From NCBI GenBank assembly GCA_016292745.1, contig JAEDFO010000019.1:1-36381 (forward strand): DNA of 36,381 nt, written 5' to 3'. Both the position numbers and the translations under genes were made by a program. The DNA is from Muribaculaceae bacterium (GTDB lineage: Bacteria; Bacteroidota; Bacteroidia; Bacteroidales; Muribaculaceae). The notes under the pieces are model-generated. The model made no database searches. It saw nothing but the letters and a program-made list of their open reading frames with translations, and was not told the origin of the DNA. Of the stretch, positions 25,537-33,103 are shown piece after piece. Numbering within the stretch: the stretch's first letter is position 1; the number at the start of each line of letters is the position of its first letter.

Positions 25537-26178
25537 ATGAAGGTATCCCGTTTTCAAGTGAATCTGTTCGGCGAGAACACCTACATCCTTTTCGATGAGT
25601 CTTCGCGCGAGGGGATAATAATCGACCCGGGAATGTATACCGACAACGAAATGTCGGAGATCGACGAATTCATAGCTCGCAATTCCCTGATAATCTCCAG
25701 AGTGTTGCTCACTCATATGCATATCGACCATATGTTTGGCGTGAGTTATCTCCGTCAGAAATACGATGTGAAGGTGTATTGCTCTGAAGCCGAACAGCCC
25801 CTTGGCCTCAAGACACAGGCTCAGGCTTCGCTCTTCGGAATAAAGAAAGAAATGCCGCAAGTTCTCATCGACACTGTGGTTGCCGATGGCGATGTTCTAA
25901 CTCTTGCCGACGAGCAGATTCAGGTGCTCAGTGTGCCTGGACATTCCCCCGGCGGATTGGCATTCTATTGCCCCTCGTCAGGTGTTGTGTTTACCGGTGA
26001 TGTCCTGTTCGATGGCAGCATCGGCCGTACCGATTTGGTTGGTGGCGATTATCGGCAACTCATCGATTCAATTCGCACCAAGCTTCTTCCGCTGCCCGCC
26101 GAAACCCTTGTGTGCCCTGGTCATGGCGGAACCACTACCATCGGCGATGAGGCTGGATTTAATCCGTATTTGCGTTGA
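25537..26178 (+). CDS. Glyoxalase-II-like MBL-fold hydrolase
   Basis: This 213-residue metallo-beta-lactamase-fold protein carries the binuclear zinc motif THMHIDHMFG (His60, His62, Asp64, His65), the third histidine in PGHSPGGLAFY, the bridging Asp in T-G-D-V-L-F, and the last His in CPGHGG. This set fits the glyoxalase II/YcbL branch, which cleaves thioesters such as S-lactoyl-glutathione, though bacteria of this order may use other thiols. The frame is open upstream to 25354, but ATG 25537 gives the family N-terminus (MKVSRFQVNLFGENTY) and does not overlap rsmG. It is third in the DUF3298-rsmG run. Confidence 0.85.
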   Translation: MKVSRFQVNLFGENTYILFDESSREGIIIDPGMYTDNEMSEIDEFIARNSLIISRVLLTHMHIDHMFGVSYLRQKYDVKVYCSEAEQPLGLKTQAQASLFGIKKEMPQVLIDTVVADGDVLTLADEQIQVLSVPGHSPGGLAFYCPSSGVVFTGDVLFDGSIGRTDLVGGDYRQLIDSIRTKLLPLPAETLVCPGHGGTTTIGDEAGFNPYLR

Positions 26179-26288
26179 TAAATTCATCTAATCGTGCTCA
26201 TCCTCCGTTTTTTATCAAAAATTTCGCATTATTTACAATATTTTTTTCAAAAAAAAATTTCTTTTTTATAGGAAATAAAAATTATTCG

Positions 26289-26296
26289 TATATTTG
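26289..26296 (+). promoter_or_regulatory. -7 element for the histone H1-like gene
   Basis: TATATTTG fits TAnnTTTG exactly. It follows a very AT-rich stretch (26221-26280, with A and T tracts) that may act as an UP-like element. Transcription would start about 32 bases before ATG 26335. Confidence 0.6.
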
Positions 26297-26334
26297 TTAA
26301 CAAAATTAATGTCTAACTTTAAATACAATCACTG

Positions 26335-26511
26335 ATGAAAGAATTATTGGAAAAAGCTGATGCTCTCGTAGCTGCTTTCAAGAAAGATGCTACTGCTCAA
26401 TTGGAAAATGGTAACAAAGCTGCTGGTACTCGTGCTCGTAAGGCTTCTCTCGAACTCGAAAAGCTTATGAAGGAATTCCGCAAAGCATCTTTGGAAGCTG
26501 CAAAGAAGTAA
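26335..26511 (+). CDS. Histone H1-like protein of the Bacteroidetes type
   Basis: This 58-residue protein is rich in Lys, Ala, Glu and Leu (MKELLEKADALVAAF at the start, KAAGTRARKASLELEKLMKE in the middle, ending A-A-K-K). It matches the small family annotated in Bacteroides as histone H1. It would fold as a mostly helical basic protein and is thought to bind DNA, but its role is not established. The gene is complete, has its own promoter and a strong terminator, and uses the common codons of a highly expressed gene. Confidence 0.85.
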   Translation: MKELLEKADALVAAFKKDATAQLENGNKAAGTRARKASLELEKLMKEFRKASLEAAKK

Positions 26512-26530
26512 TAATCTTTTTTATTGAAAA

Positions 26531-26572
26531 AATAAAGGCTCCGGCGAAATTTGATTTTGCCGGAACTTTATT
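26531..26572. terminator. Bidirectional terminator between histone H1-like and HXXEE genes
   Basis: TCCGGCGAAAT (26540-26550) pairs with ATTTTGCCGGA (26554-26564) around a 3-base loop. It extends through AATAAAG/CTTTATT after a small bulge. The A/T arms allow it to work both ways, and it overlaps the HXXEE stop codon. Confidence 0.85.
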
Positions 26573-27071
26573 TTATATCCCACCCCATGCGCCGCATGGT
26601 GCTGTGCATTGCAATAAGGTTAATCACCACTACTGAGCATCCGCATAGTCCTATACAAATTATTTCCGTGGGGGTGTATTCAGAGCTGGTGTGTATCAAT
26701 GCTGTTATATAATATGGCAATGTGATGATGGCTGTCAGCGAGCCCAGAGCGTAGCTCCTCAGGATGACGCACTGCCCGATGTGAACCAACAGATGCACGC
26801 CTGCTCCCAGGCACAGTGCGTACCAGCCTGCCTGCCACCCGCCATAAAGGGCAATGGCTGTAGCTGCCAATGTCAGCACTGTCTCCTCAGCCGCTATCAG
26901 TGCAAATCCGCGTCGGCTCATCGCCGATACCATCCGGGCTATTGCCGGATATCTGTGGCTGAGCATCTCGACTTTTCCAGATTTCCACTTCTCAAGCATC
27001 AGTATCTCTTCAAGTTCGTGAATCACGAACACTATAGGAAACAGCGATATCATTATTGTGGTTGAATTCAT
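26568..27071 (-). CDS. HXXEE domain membrane protein
   Basis: This 167-residue protein has about five membrane helices. The defining motif H-E-L-E-E lies in the first helix (His18, Glu21, Glu22), and a second conserved histidine pair is seen in the middle (GVHLLVHIGQ). HXXEE proteins are of unknown function; buried His and Glu residues suggest metal binding or a membrane enzyme. The transcript seems to begin about 165 bases upstream of the start codon, from a promoter at 27243-27273. The long leader holds two tiny reading frames. Confidence 0.8.
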   Translation of the reverse strand: MNSTTIMISLFPIVFVIHELEEILMLEKWKSGKVEMLSHRYPAIARMVSAMSRRGFALIAAEETVLTLAATAIALYGGWQAGWYALCLGAGVHLLVHIGQCVILRSYALGSLTAIITLPYYITALIHTSSEYTPTEIICIGLCGCSVVVINLIAMHSTMRRMGWDIK

Positions 27072-27082
27072 TTGGCATCAAT

Positions 27083-27223
27083 TTAAGCATTAATAATAGC
27101 CTTGCTCCTGACTGTGAATTCTCGGATGTTGAGCAGGCCTAATTTGATAATCGCGCAGGACATCGCAGTGTCCTTTCACGTATATGGCGGCTTTGCAGTC
27201 AGGATATTTGTCAGCAGTTTCAT
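27083..27223 (-). other. Two tiny reading frames in the HXXEE leader
   Basis: On the minus strand, a 15-codon frame runs from ATG 27223 to the stop at 27176 (MKLLTNILTAKPPYT). A 26-codon frame runs from ATG 27163 to the stop at 27083, beginning MSCAIIKLGLLN. An A/G-rich AAAGGA lies 7 bases before the second ATG. The HXXEE ATG follows the second stop by 11 bases. They may be leader peptides or chance frames; no stem fitting attenuation was found by eye. Confidence 0.3.
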
Positions 27224-27242
27224 TTCCTTTCTTGTTTATATG

Positions 27243-27273
27243 CAAAAGTATAGTATAATTCTATATTTCCAAA
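27243..27273 (-). promoter_or_regulatory. Promoter of the HXXEE gene
   Basis: On the minus strand TTTG (27270-27273), 19 bases, then TACTTTTG (27243-27250): a full match to the Bacteroidetes pattern. It is about 165 bases from the HXXEE start codon. Confidence 0.65.
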
Positions 27274-27314
27274 CCTTTTCCGACAAGGCTGTATGAAATC
27301 CTATTGCAGATGTA

Positions 27315-27351
27315 TAAAATAGTAATGCCTCGACTCACGTCGGGGCATCAC
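27315..27351 (-). terminator. Terminator after trpB2
   Basis: On the minus strand GTGATGCCCCGAC (27339-27351) pairs with GTCGAGGCATTAC (27322-27334) around a 4-base loop. There are 13 positions with one mismatch and two wobbles, followed by TATTTTAT. Confidence 0.75.
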
Positions 27352-27378
27352 CACTTAATAACTAATATTTGAAACTGT

Positions 27379-28743
27379 TTAGATTATCCTTTCCAGATTT
27401 TTTGTGCTTTCGGCCACATCGGCATCAGTAACCTCATAGTTTACGAGGTCGCCCGATAGATAGCGGTCGTAGGCACTCATGTCGATTAGTCCGTGTCCCG
27501 ACAGGTTGAACAGAATCACTTTCTGTTCGCCGGCTTCTTTGGCTTTTTTTGCTTCGCGGATTGCGGTGGCAATGGCGTGAGCCGATTCGGGAGCCGGAAT
27601 AATTCCTTCTGCCTTTGCAAACATTATTGCTGACTCGAACGATTCGAGTTGAGGAATATCGGTGGCTTCGATAAGTTTGTCCTCCATCAGTTGGCTCACC
27701 ACTGCACCAGCACCGTGATAGCGCAGGCCTCCGGCATGTATGTTGGCCGGTGTGAATTCGTGTCCGAGAGTGAGCATCGGGATAAGTGGAGTGTATCCTG
27801 CTTCGTCACCGAAATCGTATTGGAACACACCGCGTGTGAGTTTCGGGCACGATGCCGGTTCTGCGGCAATGAAGCGGGTGTCGTATTCGCCATCCAACTT
27901 GTGGCGCAGGAACGGGAAGCTGATGCCCGAGAAATTGCTGCCGCCGCCAAAGCATCCTATCACTATGTCGGGATATTCACCAGCCATCTCCATCTGTTTC
28001 TCGGCTTCAAGACCTATCACTGTCTGGTGAAGTGCAACGTGGTTGAGTACCGAGCCAAGTGCATATTTGCAGTTGGGTGTTGAGGTGGCAAGTTCTACTG
28101 CCTCGCTGATTGCTGTACCCAACGAGCCTTGGTAGTTCGGGTGGTCGGTTATTATCTTGCGGCCGGCACGGGTCGACATGCTTGGCGATGCTATCACTTC
28201 GGCACCGTAGGTCTGCATTATTGAGCGTCGGTAAGGCTTTTGGTTGTACGATACCTTCACCATATACACCGCCAGTTCAAGTCCGAACTTGCGTGCTGCC
28301 AGCGACAGGGCTGCACCCCACTGTCCGGCTCCGGTTTCGGTGGTTACGTTGGTAACGCCTTCTTTTTTACAATAGTATGCCTGTGGAATGGCCGAGTTCA
28401 ATTTATGAGAGCCCACTGGGCTTACGCTTTCATTCTTGAAATATATATGTGCAGGAGTGTCAAGTGCCTTTTCAAGCCCGCGTGCACGTACCAGCGGGGT
28501 GGGGCGCCAAATCTTGTACATCTCGCGTACTTCTTCCGGAATTTCAATCCAGCTGTCGGTTACGTTCAACTCCTGCCGTGATGCCTCCTGCGAGAAAATC
28601 GGGTATAAATCCTCGGCTTTCAGCGGCTGTTTTGTGCCCGGGTGCAGATAGGGCCTGGGCTTGTTGGGCATTGATGGTATAATGTTATACCATGCAGTGG
28701 GAATGTCTTTCTCTTGAAGTATATATTTCTTCGAATCTTCCAT
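27379..28743 (-). CDS. trpB: TrpB2-type tryptophan synthase beta chain
   Basis: This 454-residue PLP enzyme of the TrpB2 subgroup is about 50 residues longer than the usual TrpB1. It has the PLP lysine in GSHKLNSAIP (Lys114), the Glu-containing ETGAGQWG, and the phosphate loop GCFGGGSNF. Canonical TrpB joins indole and serine to make tryptophan in a complex with TrpA. TrpB2 proteins lack some TrpA contacts and probably work alone, rescuing free indole or acting on related substrates. No trpA or other trp gene is in the window, which fits a stand-alone role. It has its own promoter and terminator. Confidence 0.92.
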   Translation of the reverse strand: MEDSKKYILQEKDIPTAWYNIIPSMPNKPRPYLHPGTKQPLKAEDLYPIFSQEASRQELNVTDSWIEIPEEVREMYKIWRPTPLVRARGLEKALDTPAHIYFKNESVSPVGSHKLNSAIPQAYYCKKEGVTNVTTETGAGQWGAALSLAARKFGLELAVYMVKVSYNQKPYRRSIMQTYGAEVIASPSMSTRAGRKIITDHPNYQGSLGTAISEAVELATSTPNCKYALGSVLNHVALHQTVIGLEAEKQMEMAGEYPDIVIGCFGGGSNFSGISFPFLRHKLDGEYDTRFIAAEPASCPKLTRGVFQYDFGDEAGYTPLIPMLTLGHEFTPANIHAGGLRYHGAGAVVSQLMEDKLIEATDIPQLESFESAIMFAKAEGIIPAPESAHAIATAIREAKKAKEAGEQKVILFNLSGHGLIDMSAYDRYLSGDLVNYEVTDADVAESTKNLERII

Positions 28744-28771
28744 AAATATGTAATTTTTGGTATTATTAATG

Positions 28772-28803
28772 CAAATATACCCTCATATATTTGAATATCC
28801 AAG
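28772..28803 (-). promoter_or_regulatory. Promoter of trpB2
   Basis: On the minus strand CTTG (28800-28803), 20 bases, then TATATTTG (28772-28779). The leader to the ATG at 28743 is about 20 bases, too short for a leader-peptide attenuator. Confidence 0.6.
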
Positions 28804-28812
28804 AATATATAC

Positions 28813-28847
28813 AAAAAAAGAGCAACAATATTTAAATTGCTGCTCTT
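28813..28847 (-). terminator. Terminator of the groESL operon
   Basis: On the minus strand AAGAGCAGCAAT (28836-28847) pairs with ATTGTTGCTCTT (28818-28829), 12 pairs including one G-U, and a T-run of about seven follows (28813-28819). Confidence 0.85.
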
Positions 28848-28871
28848 CTGTGAATATTTTGTGTATGATTA

Positions 28872-30509
28872 TTACATCATGCCACCCATTCCGCCCATTC
28901 CTGGGTTAGCCATTGCTGGTGCCGGGTTTTCTTCTTTCTTTTCAGCGATAACGCATTCGGTGGTGAGGAACATACCTCCAATTGAGGCTGCGTTCTCAAG
29001 AGCAACGCGGGTTACCTTGGCGGGGTCGATTACACCTGTTTCAAACAAGTGCTCAAACTGCTCGGTGCGAGCGTTATAGCCGTAGTCGCCTTCGCTGTCC
29101 TTTACTTTTTGTACGATTACTGCACCCTCAAGACCGGCATTGAATACAATCTGACGAAGTGGCTCTTCGATGGCACGCTTAACGATTTCGATACCGGTGG
29201 TTTCGTCTTCGTTGTCGCCCTTGAGGCCTTCAAGACACTTGATGCAACGGATATAGGCTACACCGCCACCTGGTACGATACCTTCGGCGATGGCTGCACG
29301 GGTTGCGCTCAATGCATCGTCAACACGGTCTTTCTTTTCCTTCATCTCAACTTCAGATGGAGCACCAATGTAAAGAACTGCTACTCCGCCGGCAAGCTTG
29401 GCAAGACGTTCCTGAAGTTTCTCGCGGTCGTAGTCGCTCTTGGTAGTTTCAATCTGACCCTTGATTTGTGCAACACGTTCTGCAATTCGCTCCTTGTCGC
29501 CAAGACCGTTTACGATGACAGTGTTTTCCTTGTTCACTGTAACCTTTTCAGCGCGGCCGAGCATATCGACTGTAGTGTTTTCGAGTGTCAGGCCTTTCTC
29601 TTCCGAGATTACGATACCGCCGGTGAGTGTTGCGATGTCCTCGAGCATTTCCTTTCTGCGGTCGCCAAAGCCAGGAGCCTTTACGGCACATACCTTCAAT
29701 GAACCGCGAAGACGGTTGACAACCAATGTTGCGAGTGCTTCGCTGTCAACATCTTCAGCAATTATGAGCAACGGACGGCCACTCTTTGCCGATTCTTCGA
29801 GTATAGGAAGCATATCCTTCAGAGCAGAAATCTTCTTGTCGTAGAGCAGGATGTATGGATTTTCCATTTCGCATTCCATCTTCTCGGTGTTGGTGGTGAA
29901 GTATGGCGAGATGTAACCGCGGTCGAACTGCATACCTTCAACTACGTCAACGTGAGTGTCGGTACCCTTGGCTTCTTCTACTGTGATTACGCCTTCTTTC
30001 TTCACCTTGCGCATTGCCTCAGCAATAAGTTGACCTATTTCAGCATCGTTGTTGGCCGATACGCGGGCAACGTTTTCAATCTTCTCAAGGTCGTCGTCAA
30101 CTTCCTGTGCCTGAGCTTTGATGCCTTCAACCACCTTGGCAACGGCTTTGTCGATACCGCGCTTAAGGTCCATCGGGTTGGCACCGGCTGTTACGTTCTT
30201 CAAGCCGTTGGCTACGATGGCCTGTGTGAGCACTGTTGCAGTGGTGGTGCCATCGCCAGCATCGTCGCCGGTTTTCGAGGCTACTTCCTTCACGAGCTGT
30301 GCGCCCATGTTCTGGAATGCATCTTCAAGTTCCACTTCCTTGGCCACTGTCACACCATCCTTGGTGATGTGTGGTGCACCGAACTTCTTTTCGATGATTA
30401 CATTGCGGCCTTTAGGACCAAGTGTCACTTTTACTGCGTCGGCCAATGCATCAACGCCTTTCTTAAGCTCTTCGCGTGCCTGAATGTTGAATTTTATTTC
30501 TTTTGCCAT
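28872..30509 (-). CDS. groL: GroEL, 60-kDa chaperonin
   Basis: GroEL forms the double-ring folding chamber that, with GroES and ATP, helps many cytoplasmic proteins fold. The 545-residue chain is full length, with the start AKEIKFNIQAREEL, the ATP-site segments V-T-L-G-P-K-G-R-N and G-D-G-T-T-T-A-T-V-L, the apical domain, and the flexible Gly-Met tail (GMGGMGGMM). No key residue is missing. groES lies 39 bases upstream on the same strand, so the two form the usual operon. A strong terminator follows. Confidence 0.97.
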   Translation of the reverse strand: MAKEIKFNIQAREELKKGVDALADAVKVTLGPKGRNVIIEKKFGAPHITKDGVTVAKEVELEDAFQNMGAQLVKEVASKTGDDAGDGTTTATVLTQAIVANGLKNVTAGANPMDLKRGIDKAVAKVVEGIKAQAQEVDDDLEKIENVARVSANNDAEIGQLIAEAMRKVKKEGVITVEEAKGTDTHVDVVEGMQFDRGYISPYFTTNTEKMECEMENPYILLYDKKISALKDMLPILEESAKSGRPLLIIAEDVDSEALATLVVNRLRGSLKVCAVKAPGFGDRRKEMLEDIATLTGGIVISEEKGLTLENTTVDMLGRAEKVTVNKENTVIVNGLGDKERIAERVAQIKGQIETTKSDYDREKLQERLAKLAGGVAVLYIGAPSEVEMKEKKDRVDDALSATRAAIAEGIVPGGGVAYIRCIKCLEGLKGDNEDETTGIEIVKRAIEEPLRQIVFNAGLEGAVIVQKVKDSEGDYGYNARTEQFEHLFETGVIDPAKVTRVALENAASIGGMFLTTECVIAEKKEENPAPAMANPGMGGMGGMM

Positions 30510-30548
30510 GATTTCTTTCTCCTTAGTTTAATTAATGTGTTGTTTTTA

Positions 30549-30821
30549 TTATCCAATGATTGCCAAAATGTCAGACTGACGCATCATCAGGTATTTCTTG
30601 CCCTCGAATTCAATCTCGGTGCCTGCATATTTGCCGTAAAGAACGGTATCGCCAACCTTTACAATCATTTCTTCGTCTTTTGTGCCGTTGCCTGTTGCAA
30701 CTACTGTGCCCTTGAGCGGTTTCTCCTTTGCCGAATCCGGAATGATGATGCCGCCTACTGTCTTTTCTACTGCTTCTGCAGCTTCAATAAGAACTCTGTC
30801 GGATAATGGTTTGATTTGCAT
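30549..30821 (-). CDS. groS: GroES, 10-kDa co-chaperonin
   Basis: The 90-residue lid of the GroEL chamber. It has the family start (MQIKPLSDRVLIEAAEAVEK), the mobile-loop region V-G-G-I-I-I-P-D-S-A, and the core V-K-V-G-D-T-V-L-Y-G-K-Y-A-G-T. An open frame extends upstream to 30941, but ATG 30821 gives the correct family length. The upstream region has no CIRCE element and no clear TAnnTTTG box, so its heat-shock control must use another signal. Confidence 0.96.
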   Translation of the reverse strand: MQIKPLSDRVLIEAAEAVEKTVGGIIIPDSAKEKPLKGTVVATGNGTKDEEMIVKVGDTVLYGKYAGTEIEFEGKKYLMMRQSDILAIIG

Positions 30822-30903
30822 AATTCTATTTTGTTTTAAGTTTATATTTGCTTTTGTTGTGCACTTCTCTTTATCGCATATTTTGTGCCAATGTGGGCAA
30901 CTG

Positions 30904-30928
30904 GACATTTTGTCATATGTCATTGACA
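30904..30928. promoter_or_regulatory. Paired palindromes between groES and the glycogen cluster
   Basis: GACATTTTGTC (30904-30914, GACA-3-TGTC) and TGTCATTGACA (30918-30928, TGTCA-1-TGACA) lie 3 bases apart. They stand 83-107 bases before the groES ATG and about 190 bases before the debranching-enzyme ATG. They could be an operator for either gene. They could also be chance repeats in AT-rich DNA. Confidence 0.35.
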
Positions 30929-31010
30929 CCCTTTCATGCATCTTAAATTATGCTATTTAGCATCTTTTCATTTTAGTTTTTTCCACTTATTGCATTTTTT
31001 CAAAAAAAAA

Positions 31011-31041
31011 TTGCACATTAACTTTTATTTGTATAAATTCG
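31011..31041 (+). promoter_or_regulatory. Probable promoter of the glycogen cluster
   Basis: TTG (31011-31013), 20 bases, then TAAATTCG (31034-31041), which differs from TAnnTTTG in one base. An A/T tract (30993-31010) precedes it. The leader to ATG 31116 is about 70 bases. Confidence 0.5.
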
Positions 31042-31115
31042 TGGCATACACAGCAATACCAAATTAATATACCGACATTAAATAATTAACCAAATATAAA
31101 CACTCTATATTAATT

Positions 31116-33071
31116 ATGAGCTACTTGAAATTTGATAAGAATCTGATGATTAACCTTGAGCAGTCCTTGCCTAAGGAAATGCTGAGGACCAATCAGTCAG
31201 GTGCGTATCATTGTACAACCATTGTAGGTTGCAACACCCGTAAACAGCACGGGTTGTTGGTTATCCCTATCCCTGAGTTGGGCAATGAAAACCATGTGCT
31301 CCTGTCTTCGCTCGATGAAACTGTCATTCAGCATGGAGCTCCTTTTAACCTTGGCATTCACAAGTATCACGGCAACTGCTTCAGCCCTAACGGACACAAG
31401 TACATTCGCGAATTCGATTGTGAAAGTGTGCCAAAGCTCACATATCGTGTGGGTGGTGTTATCATGACCAAGGAAAAAGTATTTATTTCCCATGAAAACC
31501 GTATTATAATAAAATACACTCTTCTGGAGGCACATTCTCCCACTGTTCTTCAGTTCAGACCGTTCCTTGCTTTCCGCAATGCCAACTCTCTATGTATGGC
31601 CAACGGAATGGCTAACCAAGGCTACACCGAATGCGCCAACGGTATTGCATGCAAAATGTATGAGGGTTATCCTACGCTTTACATGCAGTTTAACCACAAA
31701 CCAGAGTTCGTGTTCTGCCCAACATGGTACAAAGGCATTGAATACTCCAAGGACGAAGACCGTGGAATCCCTTACAGCGAGGACCAGTTCGTGCCTGGAT
31801 ATTTCCAGCTCCCGATAAAGAAGGGCGAGTCGATTTATTTCTCTGCCGGAATCTCCGAATCGAATACCCGCAATTTCAGCAAGCTATACGAAGCCGAGGT
31901 TAAGTCGCGCACTCCGCGTTTCAGCTTCTACAACTGCCTCAAGAACTCTGCAAAGCAGTTCTATCTGAAGAACAGCGATGGAATGTATCTCGTTGCCGGT
32001 TATCCTTGGTTTAAGGTGCGTGCCCGCGACGAGTTTATTGCACTTCCAGGTGCCACTCTGGCAGTTACTCACCCTGTGGAGTATGACGAAATAATGAAGT
32101 CGGCCATCGATGCTATGTACAATTTCATGCGCGAAGGCAAGCTCGACAAGAACATTGAGCTTATCGACCTCCCCGACGTACCTCTTTGGTCGGTATGGAC
32201 GGTACAGGCTCATGCCAAAAAATTCGACATTGAATCAACACGAAAGAAATTTGGCCAATACGTTGCCGACGTGGTTGAATATATTCTGGGCAACACTCAT
32301 CCCAACCTCTTCTATAACGACAATGGCCTGGTATCGACCAACGGCAAGCAGCGCCCGGTTTCGTGGATGGACTCTTCACACCCCGACGGCACTCCGATTA
32401 TTGCCCGCAGCGGTTATCTGGTTGAATTCAACGCATTGTGGTATAATGCCCTTCGCTTTGCAGCTCAATTGTTTGAAGGCGTTGAGGAGATGGCTGAGAA
32501 GGTGGAGAAGTGGAACACCATTGCACAGAAGTGTGGTGAATCGTTCGTTAATACTTTCTACAACGATTTCGGCTACCTGTACGATTATGTCGACGGATAT
32601 TATGTCGACCTCAGTGTTCGCCCCAACATGTGTATCGCAATCGGTCTCGATTACTCGCCGCTCGACAAGCGTCAGCGCAAATCGGTACTCGATGTGGTAA
32701 CCCGTGAACTCCTCACACCAAAGGGCCTTCGCACTCTCAGCCCGAAAAGCTACGGTTACAACCCTACATACCTCGGTACTCCAGAACAGCGCGAATATGC
32801 CTATTACGAAGGCACTGTTCGTCCATGGCTCATCTCGTTCTATGCATCGGCTTATATAAAGGTGTTCGGTATACAGCGAATCTCGTTCATCGAACGAATG
32901 ATGATTGGTTACGAAGCCGAAATGACCGAAGGCTGTATCGGTTCGCTCTCCGAACTCTACGACGGCAATCCTCCGTTTGTCGGTCGTGGTGCCATCAGCT
33001 ATGCTATGAACGTGGCCGGTGTGGTTGAAGTGCTGCGCCTGTTCAAGAACCTGCATATCATTGATAAGTAA
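31116..33071 (+). CDS. Glycogen debranching enzyme, GH133 family
   Basis: This 651-residue cytoplasmic protein matches the Bacteroides amylo-alpha-1,6-glucosidase that removes branch points in glycogen. The N-terminal domain (about 1-260) has the GDE N-terminal pattern GCNTRKQHGLLV and L-L-S-S-L-D-E-T-V-I. The C-terminal (alpha/alpha)6 barrel (about 275-650) has GYPWFKVRARDEFIALPG, R-S-G-Y-L-V-E-F-N-A-L-W-Y-N-A-L, and Y-Y-E-G-T-V-R-P-W near the end. The last motif is usually Y-H-x-G-T-x-W-P-W; here His and Trp are replaced by Tyr and Arg, a difference to note but not clearly disabling. It starts the cluster with a glycosyltransferase (32 bases later) and GH57. Confidence 0.9.
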   Translation: MSYLKFDKNLMINLEQSLPKEMLRTNQSGAYHCTTIVGCNTRKQHGLLVIPIPELGNENHVLLSSLDETVIQHGAPFNLGIHKYHGNCFSPNGHKYIREFDCESVPKLTYRVGGVIMTKEKVFISHENRIIIKYTLLEAHSPTVLQFRPFLAFRNANSLCMANGMANQGYTECANGIACKMYEGYPTLYMQFNHKPEFVFCPTWYKGIEYSKDEDRGIPYSEDQFVPGYFQLPIKKGESIYFSAGISESNTRNFSKLYEAEVKSRTPRFSFYNCLKNSAKQFYLKNSDGMYLVAGYPWFKVRARDEFIALPGATLAVTHPVEYDEIMKSAIDAMYNFMREGKLDKNIELIDLPDVPLWSVWTVQAHAKKFDIESTRKKFGQYVADVVEYILGNTHPNLFYNDNGLVSTNGKQRPVSWMDSSHPDGTPIIARSGYLVEFNALWYNALRFAAQLFEGVEEMAEKVEKWNTIAQKCGESFVNTFYNDFGYLYDYVDGYYVDLSVRPNMCIAIGLDYSPLDKRQRKSVLDVVTRELLTPKGLRTLSPKSYGYNPTYLGTPEQREYAYYEGTVRPWLISFYASAYIKVFGIQRISFIERMMIGYEAEMTEGCIGSLSELYDGNPPFVGRGAISYAMNVAGVVEVLRLFKNLHIIDK

Positions 33072-33103
33072 CCTTATGTCAGAAACCTATTTCAATTAGA
33101 TAT

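Noticed and set aside
29952..30806. A 284-codon plus-strand frame opposite groEL-groES
   Set aside because: It is antisense to two well-conserved genes, and its Cys/Phe-rich composition is typical of shadow frames.
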